DNA of 47,309 bases from an uncultured Rhizobium sp. Its GTDB lineage: Bacteria > Pseudomonadota > Alphaproteobacteria > Rhizobiales > Rhizobiaceae. Numbering within the stretch: position 1 is the stretch's first letter; every line of letters begins with the position of its first letter. Location: assembly GCA_945952045.1 (NCBI GenBank), contig CAMFHE010000038.1:1-47309 (forward strand), read 5' to 3'. The notes under the pieces are model-generated. The model searched no databases. It worked only from the letters and a program-made list of their open reading frames with translations, and was not told where the DNA came from. Positions 19,051 through 29,063 of the stretch are shown piece by piece. A program made the translations under genes and the position numbers.

Positions 19051-19161
19051 CCGACTTAGAGCGCTGTTCGATCTGATTGAATCAGATCGGCGCTCTAAGT
19101 TCTCTTATTTGAAGCATAATCTTATCGACCTTCGTTTCACTCCGGTCGGATTATGCTCTAG
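19051..19161. repeat. RIME-like double palindrome between trpF and the YgjP-type gene
   Basis: There are two adjacent stem-loops. The first is an 11-bp outer arm ACTTAGAGCGC (19054-19064) / GCGCTCTAAGT (19090-19100) with an inner 9-bp arm GATCTGATT/AATCAGATC. The second is AGCATAATC (19113-19121) / GATTATGCT (19149-19157) with an inner CGACC/GGTCG. A roughly 108-bp unit with two large palindromes matches the published description of RIME1 in rhizobia. The right end runs into the stop codon of the metalloprotease gene. Copies elsewhere cannot be checked here. Confidence 0.7.
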
Positions 19162-19919
19162 TCGAAATCGATGGCATGCAGCATGGAACCATGGCGCTTC
19201 AGCCAGTTCCTGGCCTCGTCCATGCGCGGGCAGAGCTTTTCGCACAGCGCCCAGAAATGCGGCCCGTGGTTCATCTCCTTGAGATGCGCCACCTCATGGG
19301 CGGCGAGATAATCGATGACCAGCGGCGGCGCCATGACGATGCGCCAGGAGAAACTCAGAGCGCCCTCATGGGAGCAAGAGCCCCAGCGGCTGCGCGTATC
19401 CTTCATCGCAATCGAGGCATAGGGCTTGCGGATCGCGCCGGCATGGCGCTTGACGAGCACTTCGAGATCGCCGCGCGCCTGCTTCTTGAGGAAATCGGCG
19501 ACTCGGCGGCCGAGATGCTCCTCCATGCCGGAGACGCGGATGACGGGTTCGCCCTTCTCGACGGTCGCCTCGGTCAGGCCGCGCAGCTTGCCGGTATGAA
19601 CGATGCGGTGCCTGACGCCGCGCAAGGGGATGAAGGCGCCGGGTTTCAGGCCGGCATCCTGCGGGAAGCGGGCGAGCTTGGTCATCAGCCAGCCCTGATG
19701 GCGATCGAGGAAGGCATCGATCTCGCGCTGCGCCAGGCCGGAGGGGATGGTCATCTTCAATGCCCGTCCGCCCGGCTCGATGCGCAGCGTGATGCGGGTC
19801 GCGCGGCGGTTCTGGCGAATGGTCAGCGGCATGGCGCGACCGGCCACGTCAAGCGTGCGCTCGACTGGCGGCGGCAGCGGCTTTGACGTTTTCCGGGACT
19901 TTTTCAGGAGCGCGAACAT
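19158..19919 (-). CDS. YgjP/WLM-type zinc metallopeptidase (DUF45, M48-like)
   Basis: A 253-residue protein of the YgjP family. The zinc motif is AAHEVAHLKEMNHGPHFW with His208, Glu209 and His212, plus a downstream His. The preceding RWGSCSHEG at about 179-187 is a strong family mark. The N-terminal half holds the basic, beta-rich segment typical of the family (TRITLRIEPGGRALKM). No signal peptide or membrane span is seen, so it is probably cytoplasmic; its substrate is unknown, though relatives include DNA-protein crosslink proteases. The TAG stop is formed by the edge of the RIME-like repeat. Confidence 0.85.
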   Translation of the reverse strand: MFALLKKSRKTSKPLPPPVERTLDVAGRAMPLTIRQNRRATRITLRIEPGGRALKMTIPSGLAQREIDAFLDRHQGWLMTKLARFPQDAGLKPGAFIPLRGVRHRIVHTGKLRGLTEATVEKGEPVIRVSGMEEHLGRRVADFLKKQARGDLEVLVKRHAGAIRKPYASIAMKDTRSRWGSCSHEGALSFSWRIVMAPPLVIDYLAAHEVAHLKEMNHGPHFWALCEKLCPRMDEARNWLKRHGSMLHAIDFD

Positions 19920-19966
19920 GAGGGGGTTTTAGCCGATGGCGGCGTGATTGGGAATCGAGGTCAAAT

Positions 19967-19993
19967 GAAAACCGGCATCCTTGCGGATGCCGG
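19967..19993 (-). terminator. Hairpin after the DUF2852 gene
   Basis: A 9-bp perfect stem, CCGGCATCC (19972-19980) and GGATGCCGG (19985-19993), has a four-base loop. On the minus strand it is followed by TTTTCATTT. It lies between the DUF2852 stop and the YgjP-type start. The T tract is interrupted, so this is a plausible but not ideal terminator. Confidence 0.6.
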
Positions 19994-20021
19994 CGTCGGA
20001 CTGTGTCGAGAGGCGTTTCGC

Positions 20022-20465
20022 TTACGCCATTTCATATGGCGCGCCCGGCCCCTTGTCGTCGCTGGCGGCCGGCGGCTTGGCGCGGCGCTCGCGCATGAAG
20101 CGGTCGAATTCGTCCTGGTCCTTGGCGCGGCGCAGTTCGCGCACATAGGAGTCGAATTCGGCGCGCATCTCGTCGAGCTTGCGGCGTTCCTCTTCCAGAC
20201 GGTCGAGTTCGGCCTTGCGCCAGTCGTCGAAAGCGACGTTGCCGGTATCGCGATCCCATCCGTGACGATGGCGGCCGCGGCGGCAGCCGGCGAAGAAGCC
20301 ATCGGTCGCCTGATTGACGTCGCGCTTGAAACCCTTGAAGCGTTCGCCGAACAGGATGTAGGCGAGCATGGCGAGGCCGAGCGGCCAGAACACCACAAAG
20401 CCCAGAACCATGAGGGCAACCGTCGCCGGGGTCCAGTCGGGACGGAGCAATGCTGACTGATTCAT
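20022..20465 (-). CDS. DUF2852 membrane protein
   Basis: A 147-residue protein of unknown function. One hydrophobic segment at about 14-40 (VALMVLGFVVFWPLGLAMLA) is followed by YILFGERF and a long charged helical region rich in Arg, Glu and Asp, with RRKLDEMRAEFDSYVRELR likely forming a coiled coil. The layout matches the DUF2852 family, common in Rhizobiales. A small single-span inner-membrane protein with a cytoplasmic coiled-coil tail is the reasonable reading; no activity is known. It stands alone between the PHA depolymerase and the metalloprotease, with its own hairpin downstream. Confidence 0.78.
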   Translation of the reverse strand: MNQSALLRPDWTPATVALMVLGFVVFWPLGLAMLAYILFGERFKGFKRDVNQATDGFFAGCRRGRHRHGWDRDTGNVAFDDWRKAELDRLEEERRKLDEMRAEFDSYVRELRRAKDQDEFDRFMRERRAKPPAASDDKGPGAPYEMA

Positions 20466-20626
20466 CGTTCGTAACCCTTGTTGCCGGGGCCGGCCGGATG
20501 CCTGCCCCTGATGGCCATGTGGTTACCCCCGCCCGCCGCTTCAAGCGGCAGGCGTACCGAAATTGGAAAAACAGACCTTGACAGATAGCGCCTTCAAGGT
20601 TCCGCCGGAGGCAATCCAGCCGTGCC
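20466..20626. other. Intergenic gap, 161 bp
   Basis: The gap separates the phaZ stop from the DUF2852 start on the same strand. It probably contains the DUF2852 promoter. I see no strong palindrome, repeat or short gene in it. Confidence 0.5.
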
Positions 20627-21907
20627 TCAAGCCGACTTGCCGCCCCGGATGACCTTCTGGATGCCGGTCTTCGTCTCGATCTTCGAATGCTCGCGGGTGA
20701 AGGCGACGATGCGCGGGGCGATCTCGCGGCGGAAACGCGACCCGTTGAAGACGCCGTAATGGCCGACATCCGGCTGGACGTAATGCATGCGCATATTTTC
20801 GGGAATATTGGTGCAGATCGTCTGGGCCGCATGGGTCTGGCCGACGCCGGAAATATCGTCGTTTTCGCCTTCCACCGTCAAAAGCGCAACGCGGCGGATG
20901 GCCGAGGTATCGACCCGCTTGCCACGATGCGTCATCTCGCCCTTGGGCAGCGCATGCCGCATGAACACGAGATCGACGGTCTGCAGATAAAACTCCGCCG
21001 TCAGATCCATCACCGCCAGATATTCGTCGTAGAAGTCGCGATGCTTTTCGGCCGGCTCGCCGTCATTCTTGACCAGATGCCAGAAGAAATCCTTCTGGGC
21101 GATCATGTGTCGATCGAGGTTCATCGACATGAAGCCGGAAAGCTGGAGGAATCCGGGATAGACCTTCCGCATGAAGCCCGGCTGCGGCCACGGAACGGGC
21201 ATGACGACATTGTCGCGGAACCAGTCGAGCGACTTGCTCTTGGCAAGCTCGTTGACGGCGGTCGGGTTGATGCGCGTATCGATCGGGCCGCCCATCAACG
21301 TCATCGAGGCCGGCGCCAGCGGATCGTTATCGGCTTCCATCAAGGCCACGGCCGCCAGAACCGGCACGGACGGCTGACAGACGGCGATGACATTGGTGCG
21401 TTCGCCGAGATGATGGATCATCTCGATGACGTAATCGACATAATCGTTGAAATCGAAATTGCCTTCCGACACCGGCACCATGCGGGCGTCGATCCAGTCG
21501 GTGATGTAGACTTCCGCGCTCGGCAGCAGCGCCTCGACCGTGCCGCGCAGCAGCGTCGCATAATGGCCGGACATCGGCGCGACAATCAGAATCTTCGGAT
21601 CGGGCGCATGGCCGGGCGGCAGGATGCGCTGGAAATGCAGAAGATTGCAGAACGGCTTCGACCAGACGATCTTTTCGACCACCGGAACGGTCTGGCCGTT
21701 GACCACCGTCTGCGGCAGATCGAAAGCCGGCTTTCCATATCGGCGCGTCGAGCGCTCGAAGACTTCAAGACCGGCGGCGACGGAGCGGCCAAAGACGGTA
21801 TTGGACAGCGGATTGAGCGGATTGCGATAGGCCATCAGCGACATTTCCGCCAGGAGCCGGAACGGTGCCATCGCCGCATGGTTCATTTCATAAAACTGAT
21901 AAAACAT
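20627..21907 (-). CDS. phaZ: Intracellular polyhydroxyalkanoate depolymerase
   Basis: A 426-residue alpha/beta-hydrolase of the intracellular PHB depolymerase family, which mobilises stored polyhydroxybutyrate granules. Typical features are the N-terminus MFYQFYEMNHAAMAPFR, the oxyanion/nucleophile region VIAVCQPSVP with Cys177 at the nucleophile position (these depolymerases use Cys rather than Ser), VEGENDDISGVGQT (Asp) and a late His in VGHYGVFNGSRF. The ATG at 21907 was chosen over one at 21958 because the family begins MFYQFYE and an AGAGAGG stretch precedes it. No synthase or phasin gene is adjacent, so granule synthesis genes must lie elsewhere. Confidence 0.92.
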   Translation of the reverse strand: MFYQFYEMNHAAMAPFRLLAEMSLMAYRNPLNPLSNTVFGRSVAAGLEVFERSTRRYGKPAFDLPQTVVNGQTVPVVEKIVWSKPFCNLLHFQRILPPGHAPDPKILIVAPMSGHYATLLRGTVEALLPSAEVYITDWIDARMVPVSEGNFDFNDYVDYVIEMIHHLGERTNVIAVCQPSVPVLAAVALMEADNDPLAPASMTLMGGPIDTRINPTAVNELAKSKSLDWFRDNVVMPVPWPQPGFMRKVYPGFLQLSGFMSMNLDRHMIAQKDFFWHLVKNDGEPAEKHRDFYDEYLAVMDLTAEFYLQTVDLVFMRHALPKGEMTHRGKRVDTSAIRRVALLTVEGENDDISGVGQTHAAQTICTNIPENMRMHYVQPDVGHYGVFNGSRFRREIAPRIVAFTREHSKIETKTGIQKVIRGGKSA

Positions 21908-22153
21908 CGGACACGCTACCTCTCTTTGAGACAGACTGTCGGGAAACGCCGCTCCCAATCCGACGCTGCCTTTCGCCTCGCTGCACTGCGAAATGAAAGG
22001 TTAAACATCGTTTCTGCCGCAGAGCAACAGAATTGACTCGTGGCGCTTGCCCGGAGGCGGGCGATGTCCCGCCCCTCCGTCAACTCCTATAATGGACTTA
22101 ACGAGTTAACGTTCCCTGTCCATTTGCTGCGGCGCATCGAATCTTGACTGCGA
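21908..22153. other. Intergenic gap, 246 bp, upstream of phaZ
   Basis: It separates phaZ from the decarboxylase stop and must carry the phaZ promoter. A notable TTAACGAGTTAACG repeat lies near 22096-22110: two TTAAC units 3 bases apart. The spacing is not that of a CtrA box (TTAA-N7-TTAA). No coding sequence is evident. Confidence 0.4.
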
Positions 22154-23563
22154 TCACGCTTCGTTGCGGCGCGCCAATTCGAGGATGACCCGAATCGCCG
22201 CTTCCGCGTCCGCCTCGTTCATCTCGAACTGGCCAGCCTGGAAACGGATGGCGACCGCGCCGTCGACGCGCGTCTGCGTCAGATAGATGCGGCCGTCATT
22301 GTTGATCCGCTCCAGAAGCTGAAGATTATGCGCATCCGGCTCGGCGGCGCTGCGATGGCGGAAGGAAAACAGCGACAGGAAGGGCTCGGTGACGATCTCG
22401 AAATCCGATTCGCCCCGCAATTTCTCACAGACCATCTTCGCCCAATCGACATGATTGCGAATGCGCTGGCGCAGATCTTCCAGTCCATGGCAGCGCAGCA
22501 AGAACCAGAGTTTCAGCGCGCGGAAACGACGGCCGAGCGGCACGCTCCATTCCGAATAATTGACGATACCGTCGCGCCCTTGCGTCTTCAGATATTCCGG
22601 GCGGATAGCGAGCGTGCGCACCAGCGCTTCCGGGTCGCGAATGAACTGCACCGAGCAATCGAATTGCGCACCCAGCCATTTGTGCGGATTGAAGACGATG
22701 GAATCGGCGCCTTCGACGCCGGCCCAGAATTCGCGATATTCCGGGCAGATCATCGCCGAACCGGCCCAGGCGGCATCGACATGCAGATAGAGATCGTTCG
22801 CCCGCGCAACGGTAACGGTGGCGGCGATGTCGTCGCAGGCGCCGGTGGAGGTGCCGCCGACACAGGCGATAATGCCCGCCGGCAGCAGGCCCGCTGCGCG
22901 ATCCGCAGCTATCGCGGCTTCGAGGGCGGCGATATCCATCGCCCTGTTCGGGCCCGATGTCGGAATACGCACCAGATTGGCCGCGCCGATGCCGGCGATC
23001 CAGATGGCGCGGTCGATGGAGGTATGCACCTGGTCCGAGGCATAGATGCGCAGCTTCGCCTGCCCGGAAAGACCTTCGGCATTACCCTGCCAGGCGAGCG
23101 CCTTTTCACGCATCACCAGCACGGCGGCGAGCGTCGCGGTGGAGGCGGAATCCTGGATGACGCCGGAAAAGCTGTCCGGCAGGCCAAGCGCCTGGCGCAG
23201 CCAGTCGACCATGCGGGTTTCAAGTTCGGTGGCGGCCGGCGAGGTCTGCCACAACATGCATTGCGCCGCCATGGCGTTGACCAGATATTCGGCGACGACG
23301 GAAGCCGGCGCGGCATTGGCGGGAAAATAAGCGAAGAAACGCGGATGCTGCCAATGGGTCATGCCCGGCACGATGATCTTTTCGAAATCGGCAAACACCG
23401 TTTCCATCGCCTCGCCGGTTTCCGGCGGCGCATCGGCGATCTGCGCGGCGATGTCGCCAGGCGCCGTCTGGGCGCGTACCGGCTGATCGCGCAAGCCGGC
23501 GCGATAATCGACGCCCCAGTCCGCCGCGCGCTTCGACCAATGACGGAATTGCTCCTCGTCCAT
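22154..23563 (-). CDS. PLP-dependent group II aromatic amino acid decarboxylase
   Basis: A 469-residue member of the group II decarboxylases (DOPA, tyrosine, tryptophan, phenylalanine). The cofactor lysine is Lys295 in VFNPHKWLGAQ, Asp263 in HVDAAWAG pairs with the pyridine nitrogen and His180 in YASDQVHTSIDRA stacks on the ring. CVGGTSTGACDDI is also typical. Length is standard and a GGAGG site sits just before the ATG. The exact substrate cannot be decided; products would be amines such as tyramine, tryptamine or phenethylamine. No transporter is beside it, arguing against a simple acid-resistance antiporter pair. It is transcribed away from the GST gene's stop with a 75-base gap. Confidence 0.9.
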   Translation of the reverse strand: MDEEQFRHWSKRAADWGVDYRAGLRDQPVRAQTAPGDIAAQIADAPPETGEAMETVFADFEKIIVPGMTHWQHPRFFAYFPANAAPASVVAEYLVNAMAAQCMLWQTSPAATELETRMVDWLRQALGLPDSFSGVIQDSASTATLAAVLVMREKALAWQGNAEGLSGQAKLRIYASDQVHTSIDRAIWIAGIGAANLVRIPTSGPNRAMDIAALEAAIAADRAAGLLPAGIIACVGGTSTGACDDIAATVTVARANDLYLHVDAAWAGSAMICPEYREFWAGVEGADSIVFNPHKWLGAQFDCSVQFIRDPEALVRTLAIRPEYLKTQGRDGIVNYSEWSVPLGRRFRALKLWFLLRCHGLEDLRQRIRNHVDWAKMVCEKLRGESDFEIVTEPFLSLFSFRHRSAAEPDAHNLQLLERINNDGRIYLTQTRVDGAVAIRFQAGQFEMNEADAEAAIRVILELARRNEA

Positions 23564-23638
23564 GTGTGCTCCTCCTCTTTCCCGAGGGAAATCGGTAACG
23601 CATGGACGGGGAGCGTGCCTAGTGAATTCGTGAACGCG

Positions 23639-24592
23639 TTAAAGAATTTCTTCCAGCTTCGGTCCAACGGGCACGATGCCGTTCGGATTAAGCGCCGCAA
23701 TGGAATAATAGCCGCGCTTGATATGGTCGATGCTGACGGTTGGAGCAATGCCCGGCCAATCCAGCATCCGGCGCAGGAACGGACGAAGATTGCGATAATC
23801 GGCGACGCGGCGCAGGTTGCATTTGAACAGGCCGTGATAGGCGGCGTCAAAGCGGATCAGGGTCACGAACAGGCGGATATCGGCCTCGGTGGGATGCTCG
23901 GCGAACAGAAAAGTCTTGCCTTCCAGCGTGGCGTCCACTTCGTCCAGACAAGAGAAGACGTCGGCGAAGGCCTCTTCATAGGCGACTTGCGTCGTGGCGA
24001 AACCGGCGCGGTAGACGCCGTTGTTCAGCGCCGGATAAATGCGGGCGTTGAAGGCATCGATGGCTTCACGTTGCCCTTCTGGATAGAGATCGATCGTCCC
24101 CTTGGCGAGCGCGCCAAAACCCTCGTTCATCATCCGCAGAATATCGGCGGATTCATTGTTGACGATGGTTTTCCGCTCCTTGTCCCAAAGGACCGGCACG
24201 GTGGCGCGGCCGGTATAGACCGGATCGGCCCTGGTATAGATTTCATGCATGTAGGTAGCGCCGTTGACTTCGTCGCGGCTTGCGCCCGGAAAATCGCCGA
24301 ATGTCCAGCCCTCCTTCGTCAACACCGGTTCGACGACGGAAACGGTCAACACATCCTCCAGCCCCTTGAGGGCACGGCCAATGAGGGTGCGCGACGCCCA
24401 GGGGCAGATCAGCGCGACATAGAGATGATAGCGCCCGGCCTCTGCCTTGAAACCGCCCTCGCCCGTCGGGCCCGCCGATCCATCCGGGGTGATCCAGTTG
24501 CGGAAGCCGGATGCCTGGCGGACGAACCCGCCCTTCTCGTCCTTGGCCTGAACCGGATGCCAATCCGCCGACCATTTCCCATTCACCAGCAT
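23639..24592 (-). CDS. Glutathionyl-hydroquinone reductase-like glutathione S-transferase (Xi class)
   Basis: A 317-residue GST of the ECM4/YqjG type. The active-site motif is CPWASR with Cys63, preceded by GRYHLYVALI. In this class Cys attacks the glutathionyl adduct of hydroquinones and releases the quinol and glutathione disulfide. The C-terminal helical domain contains the TEADIRLFVTLIRFD segment typical of the class. ATG 24592 is preferred: GGAG lies 8 bases upstream and it gives the family N-terminus MLVNGKWS; a longer frame back to 24697 would overlap the nitroreductase promoter. Together with the divergent nitroreductase it suggests a small quinone and xenobiotic redox pair, which is inference. 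Confidence 0.9.
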   Translation of the reverse strand: MLVNGKWSADWHPVQAKDEKGGFVRQASGFRNWITPDGSAGPTGEGGFKAEAGRYHLYVALICPWASRTLIGRALKGLEDVLTVSVVEPVLTKEGWTFGDFPGASRDEVNGATYMHEIYTRADPVYTGRATVPVLWDKERKTIVNNESADILRMMNEGFGALAKGTIDLYPEGQREAIDAFNARIYPALNNGVYRAGFATTQVAYEEAFADVFSCLDEVDATLEGKTFLFAEHPTEADIRLFVTLIRFDAAYHGLFKCNLRRVADYRNLRPFLRRMLDWPGIAPTVSIDHIKRGYYSIAALNPNGIVPVGPKLEEIL

Positions 24593-24770
24593 TGATGCGC
24601 TCCGCTTTCGATCCATCTTGCCGCAAATCATAGCTCTTCGCGCGCGCCAAGGCAGGGCGCTATTCTCTGGACACAGTGTCAAGCGGACGGGCGACAAAGC
24701 GTTTCACAGTCTCACCTCAAGCGATTATGGTCCGGCCATCTCAGAGGATTTCCGTTTTCAGGAGTATGCC

Positions 24771-25370
24771 ATGACCAGCAGCAATCACCGCCACACCGAT
24801 CTCCCTATAGATCCCCTGTTTCTCGACCGCTGGTCGCCGCGCGCCTTCACCGGTGAAGCGATCACCGAGGAGGTATTGTTGACCATCCTCGATGCGGCGC
24901 GCTGGGCGCCCTCCGCCGGCAACGGCCAACCTTGGCGCTTCGTCTATGCCCGGCGTGAAACCGAGGCCTGGCCGGTTCTGCTTGGCCTGCTCGACGAGGG
25001 CAACCAGCGTTGGGCGCAGAATGCCAGCGCGCTTCTCATCCTCGTTTCACGCACGCATTCGCTTTCGGCGACGACAGGCGAGCGCCGCGCCATCTACACC
25101 CATGCCTTCGATACCGGGGCGGCGTGGATGGCCTTGGCAATGCAGACGATGAAACTCGGCCTTCATGCCCATGGCATGGGTGGTCTCGACCGGAACAGGG
25201 CGATGGTGGAGCTGGACATCCCGGCAGACGACTACCGTGTCGAGGCCGCCGTCGCCATCGGCCGGCTGGCGGACAAGGATACCCTGCCCGACGACCTCAA
25301 GGCGCGCGAAAACCCGAGCCAACGCAAGCCGCTCTCCGAGCTGGCTTTCGAAGGAAAGTTCGCCGGTTAA
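24771..25370 (+). CDS. Nitroreductase family protein
   Basis: A 199-residue FMN-dependent nitroreductase-fold protein. Features are RWSPRAFTGEAI near the N-terminus, DAARWAPSAGNGQPWRFVYA (the FMN-binding arginine/serine region), AFDTGAAWMALAMQTMKLG and HAMGG/DRNRAMVELD. Members reduce nitroaromatics, quinones or flavins with NAD(P)H; the natural substrate is not predictable. ATG 24771 follows a GGAG site; an upstream in-frame start at 24618 would run into the GST promoter. It is divergent from the GST gene with a 178-base shared promoter region. Confidence 0.9.
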   Translation: MTSSNHRHTDLPIDPLFLDRWSPRAFTGEAITEEVLLTILDAARWAPSAGNGQPWRFVYARRETEAWPVLLGLLDEGNQRWAQNASALLILVSRTHSLSATTGERRAIYTHAFDTGAAWMALAMQTMKLGLHAHGMGGLDRNRAMVELDIPADDYRVEAAVAIGRLADKDTLPDDLKARENPSQRKPLSELAFEGKFAG

Positions 25371-25379
25371 CGATCGCGG

Positions 25380-25395
25380 TGTTTCACGTGAATCA
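25380..25395 (+). other. parS-like site 1 (15 of 16)
   Basis: TGTTTCACGTGAATCA differs at one base from the consensus ParB-binding palindrome TGTTTCACGTGAAACA. It lies 10 bases after the nitroreductase stop and is paired with site 2. Confidence 0.8.
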
Positions 25396-25404
25396 CATTA
25401 ACCA

Positions 25405-25420
25405 TGATTCACGTGAAACC
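25405..25420 (-). other. parS-like site 2 (14 of 16), inverted partner of site 1
   Basis: TGATTCACGTGAAACC on the plus strand, i.e. GGTTTCACGTGAATCA on the minus strand, has two mismatches to parS. Nine bases separate it from site 1, so the pair forms a larger inverted repeat between the nitroreductase and gyrB genes. Confidence 0.72.
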
Positions 25421-25445
25421 GATTTTCCGGCTATCTCTTGAAATG

Positions 25446-25479
25446 AAAAAGCCCGCCTCCCAAGGAAGCGGGCTTTTTT
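25446..25479. terminator. Bidirectional terminator between nitroreductase and gyrB
   Basis: The stem AAAAAGCCCGC (25446-25456) pairs with GCGGGCTTTTT (25468-25478), with a small inner TCC/GGA pairing. It is flanked by A and T tracts on both strands. Converging genes end on either side (25370 and 25504), so it can serve both. Confidence 0.9.
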
Positions 25480-25503
25480 CGTTTGCCGTGAATCGCGGCC
25501 CGA

Positions 25504-28044
<2,541 letters not shown>

Positions 28045-28070
28045 TCAGCCGCAGTCTTGCCCGTGAATAT

Positions 28071-28114
28071 AAGGTTTCATGGGCATTTCTCCAAATTTCG
28101 AGCCATGAAACCTT
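28071..28114. repeat. 12-bp inverted repeat upstream of gyrB
   Basis: AAGGTTTCATGG (28071-28082) and CCATGAAACCTT (28103-28114) are perfectly complementary across a 20-base spacer. It is located in the 203-bp gap between gyrB and the XRE gene, both on the minus strand. No T tract follows, so it is not a standard terminator; an operator or an mRNA structure in the gyrB leader is possible. Confidence 0.55.
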
Positions 28115-28142
28115 CAAGAAAATCGGGGATTAATGCCCGAAT

Positions 28143-28508
28143 TCACGGCGTGTTGGCGGCTTTCGTCAGAAGCCTGTCCATTTCCTCTATCACGTCGGGA
28201 TCGAGTTGGCGAATCACCCGCGCCAGGCGGTTGGCGAAAGCGGTGTATTCGGCCGGCAGACCAGACGTATCGAGGCTGACGCGCGGGGCGGAAAAGCCGG
28301 CGAGCGCGAACAAATCCTCCGCCTCGTCCCAGATGATGTTGAAGTAGCCGGCAATGCGTTGCAGCAAATCGAAGGTCGGCGTGCCGCGCTGGCCGTGTTC
28401 GAGCGCCGAGAGGTAAGCGGGAGACACGCCGATGGCGGCCGCCATCTGCTTTTGCGAGACGCCCTTGCGTTGCCTGAGCGCCCGCACCGCCTCCCCGAAC
28501 GGCGTCAT
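28143..28508 (-). CDS. XRE-family helix-turn-helix transcriptional regulator
   Basis: A 121-residue protein with an N-terminal HTH of the Cro/C1 type at about 5-60: VRALRQRKGVSQKQMAAAIG followed by the recognition segment VSPAYLSALEHGQRGTP. The C-terminal half (FDLLQRIAGYFNIIWDEAEDLFALAGF and a helical tail) resembles small Rhizobiales repressors with no ligand domain. Target unknown; the palindrome just downstream, before gyrB, is a conceivable operator but untested. It overlaps the Smr-domain gene by 4 bases, so it is the last gene of the tim44-mltA-smr-xre run. Confidence 0.88.
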   Translation of the reverse strand: MTPFGEAVRALRQRKGVSQKQMAAAIGVSPAYLSALEHGQRGTPTFDLLQRIAGYFNIIWDEAEDLFALAGFSAPRVSLDTSGLPAEYTAFANRLARVIRQLDPDVIEEMDRLLTKAANTP

Positions 28509-29059
28509 TCCGCCGCGCCCCGCAGCCGGGCGAGGCGGACATAAAGCGCGCCCTCGCCACCATGCTGGCGCGCTGCCGGCTCATGCGAGGAAATCAGGTG
28601 GCGGAATTCCGGTTTGGAAAACCACATCGGCACGACGCGTTTCAAGGCGCCGTCGCTGCCCATCGAACTGCCCTTGCCGGTGATGACCAGCACATGGCGC
28701 AGACCGCGCGCATGGGCACGGATGAGGAAATCGAGCAGCAGAAAATGCGCCTCGCTCTGCACCATGCCATGCAGGTCGATGCGCGCCTCCAGGGCCAGGC
28801 GGCCCTTGGCGATCTTCTTCTTGGTCGGCAATTCCAGCGGATGGTGGCGATGCTCTTTTGGCTTTGCCGGCGGCGGCTGGGAGGCCGGCATGGCCGCCTG
28901 CTCCTTCTTCACCGCGATCTCCGGTTCCGGCTCCGACGGCTTCAGGCTTTCCTCCAGCGCCAGCAGATCGTTCATTCGTCCCGGCAGGGCGCGCACACTG
29001 CGCGCCACCTTGCCCCAGAGGATACGATCTTCGGGATCGAGCTTGCGGTCCTTGGCCAT
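28505..29059 (-). CDS. Smr-domain protein (MutS2/SmrA-like)
   Basis: A 184-residue protein. After a basic, proline-rich linker (about 60-100), the Smr domain is visible: EARIDLHGMVQSEAHFLLLDF with the DLHG motif, then RHVLVITGKGSS (TGKG motif). Smr domains are nicking endonucleases or RNases in characterised members; the function of this stand-alone form is unsettled. ATG 29059 was chosen because it starts 5 bases before the mltA stop ends the upstream frame, and the residues before it in a longer frame overlap mltA and are not family-like. It is part of the four-gene run with tim44-like and mltA. Confidence 0.88.
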   Translation of the reverse strand: MAKDRKLDPEDRILWGKVARSVRALPGRMNDLLALEESLKPSEPEPEIAVKKEQAAMPASQPPPAKPKEHRHHPLELPTKKKIAKGRLALEARIDLHGMVQSEAHFLLLDFLIRAHARGLRHVLVITGKGSSMGSDGALKRVVPMWFSKPEFRHLISSHEPAARQHGGEGALYVRLARLRGAAE

Positions 29060-29063
29060 GGGC

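Noticed and set aside
22096..22110. TTAAC-GAG-TTAAC repeat as a CtrA binding site.
   Set aside because: CtrA boxes are TTAA-N7-TTAA; the spacing here is 4, so the match fails.
22328..24595. A 755-codon open frame on the plus strand opposite the decarboxylase and GST genes.
   Set aside because: It spans two well-identified genes antisense, is rich in Arg, Gly and His with no domain, and is a typical high-GC shadow.
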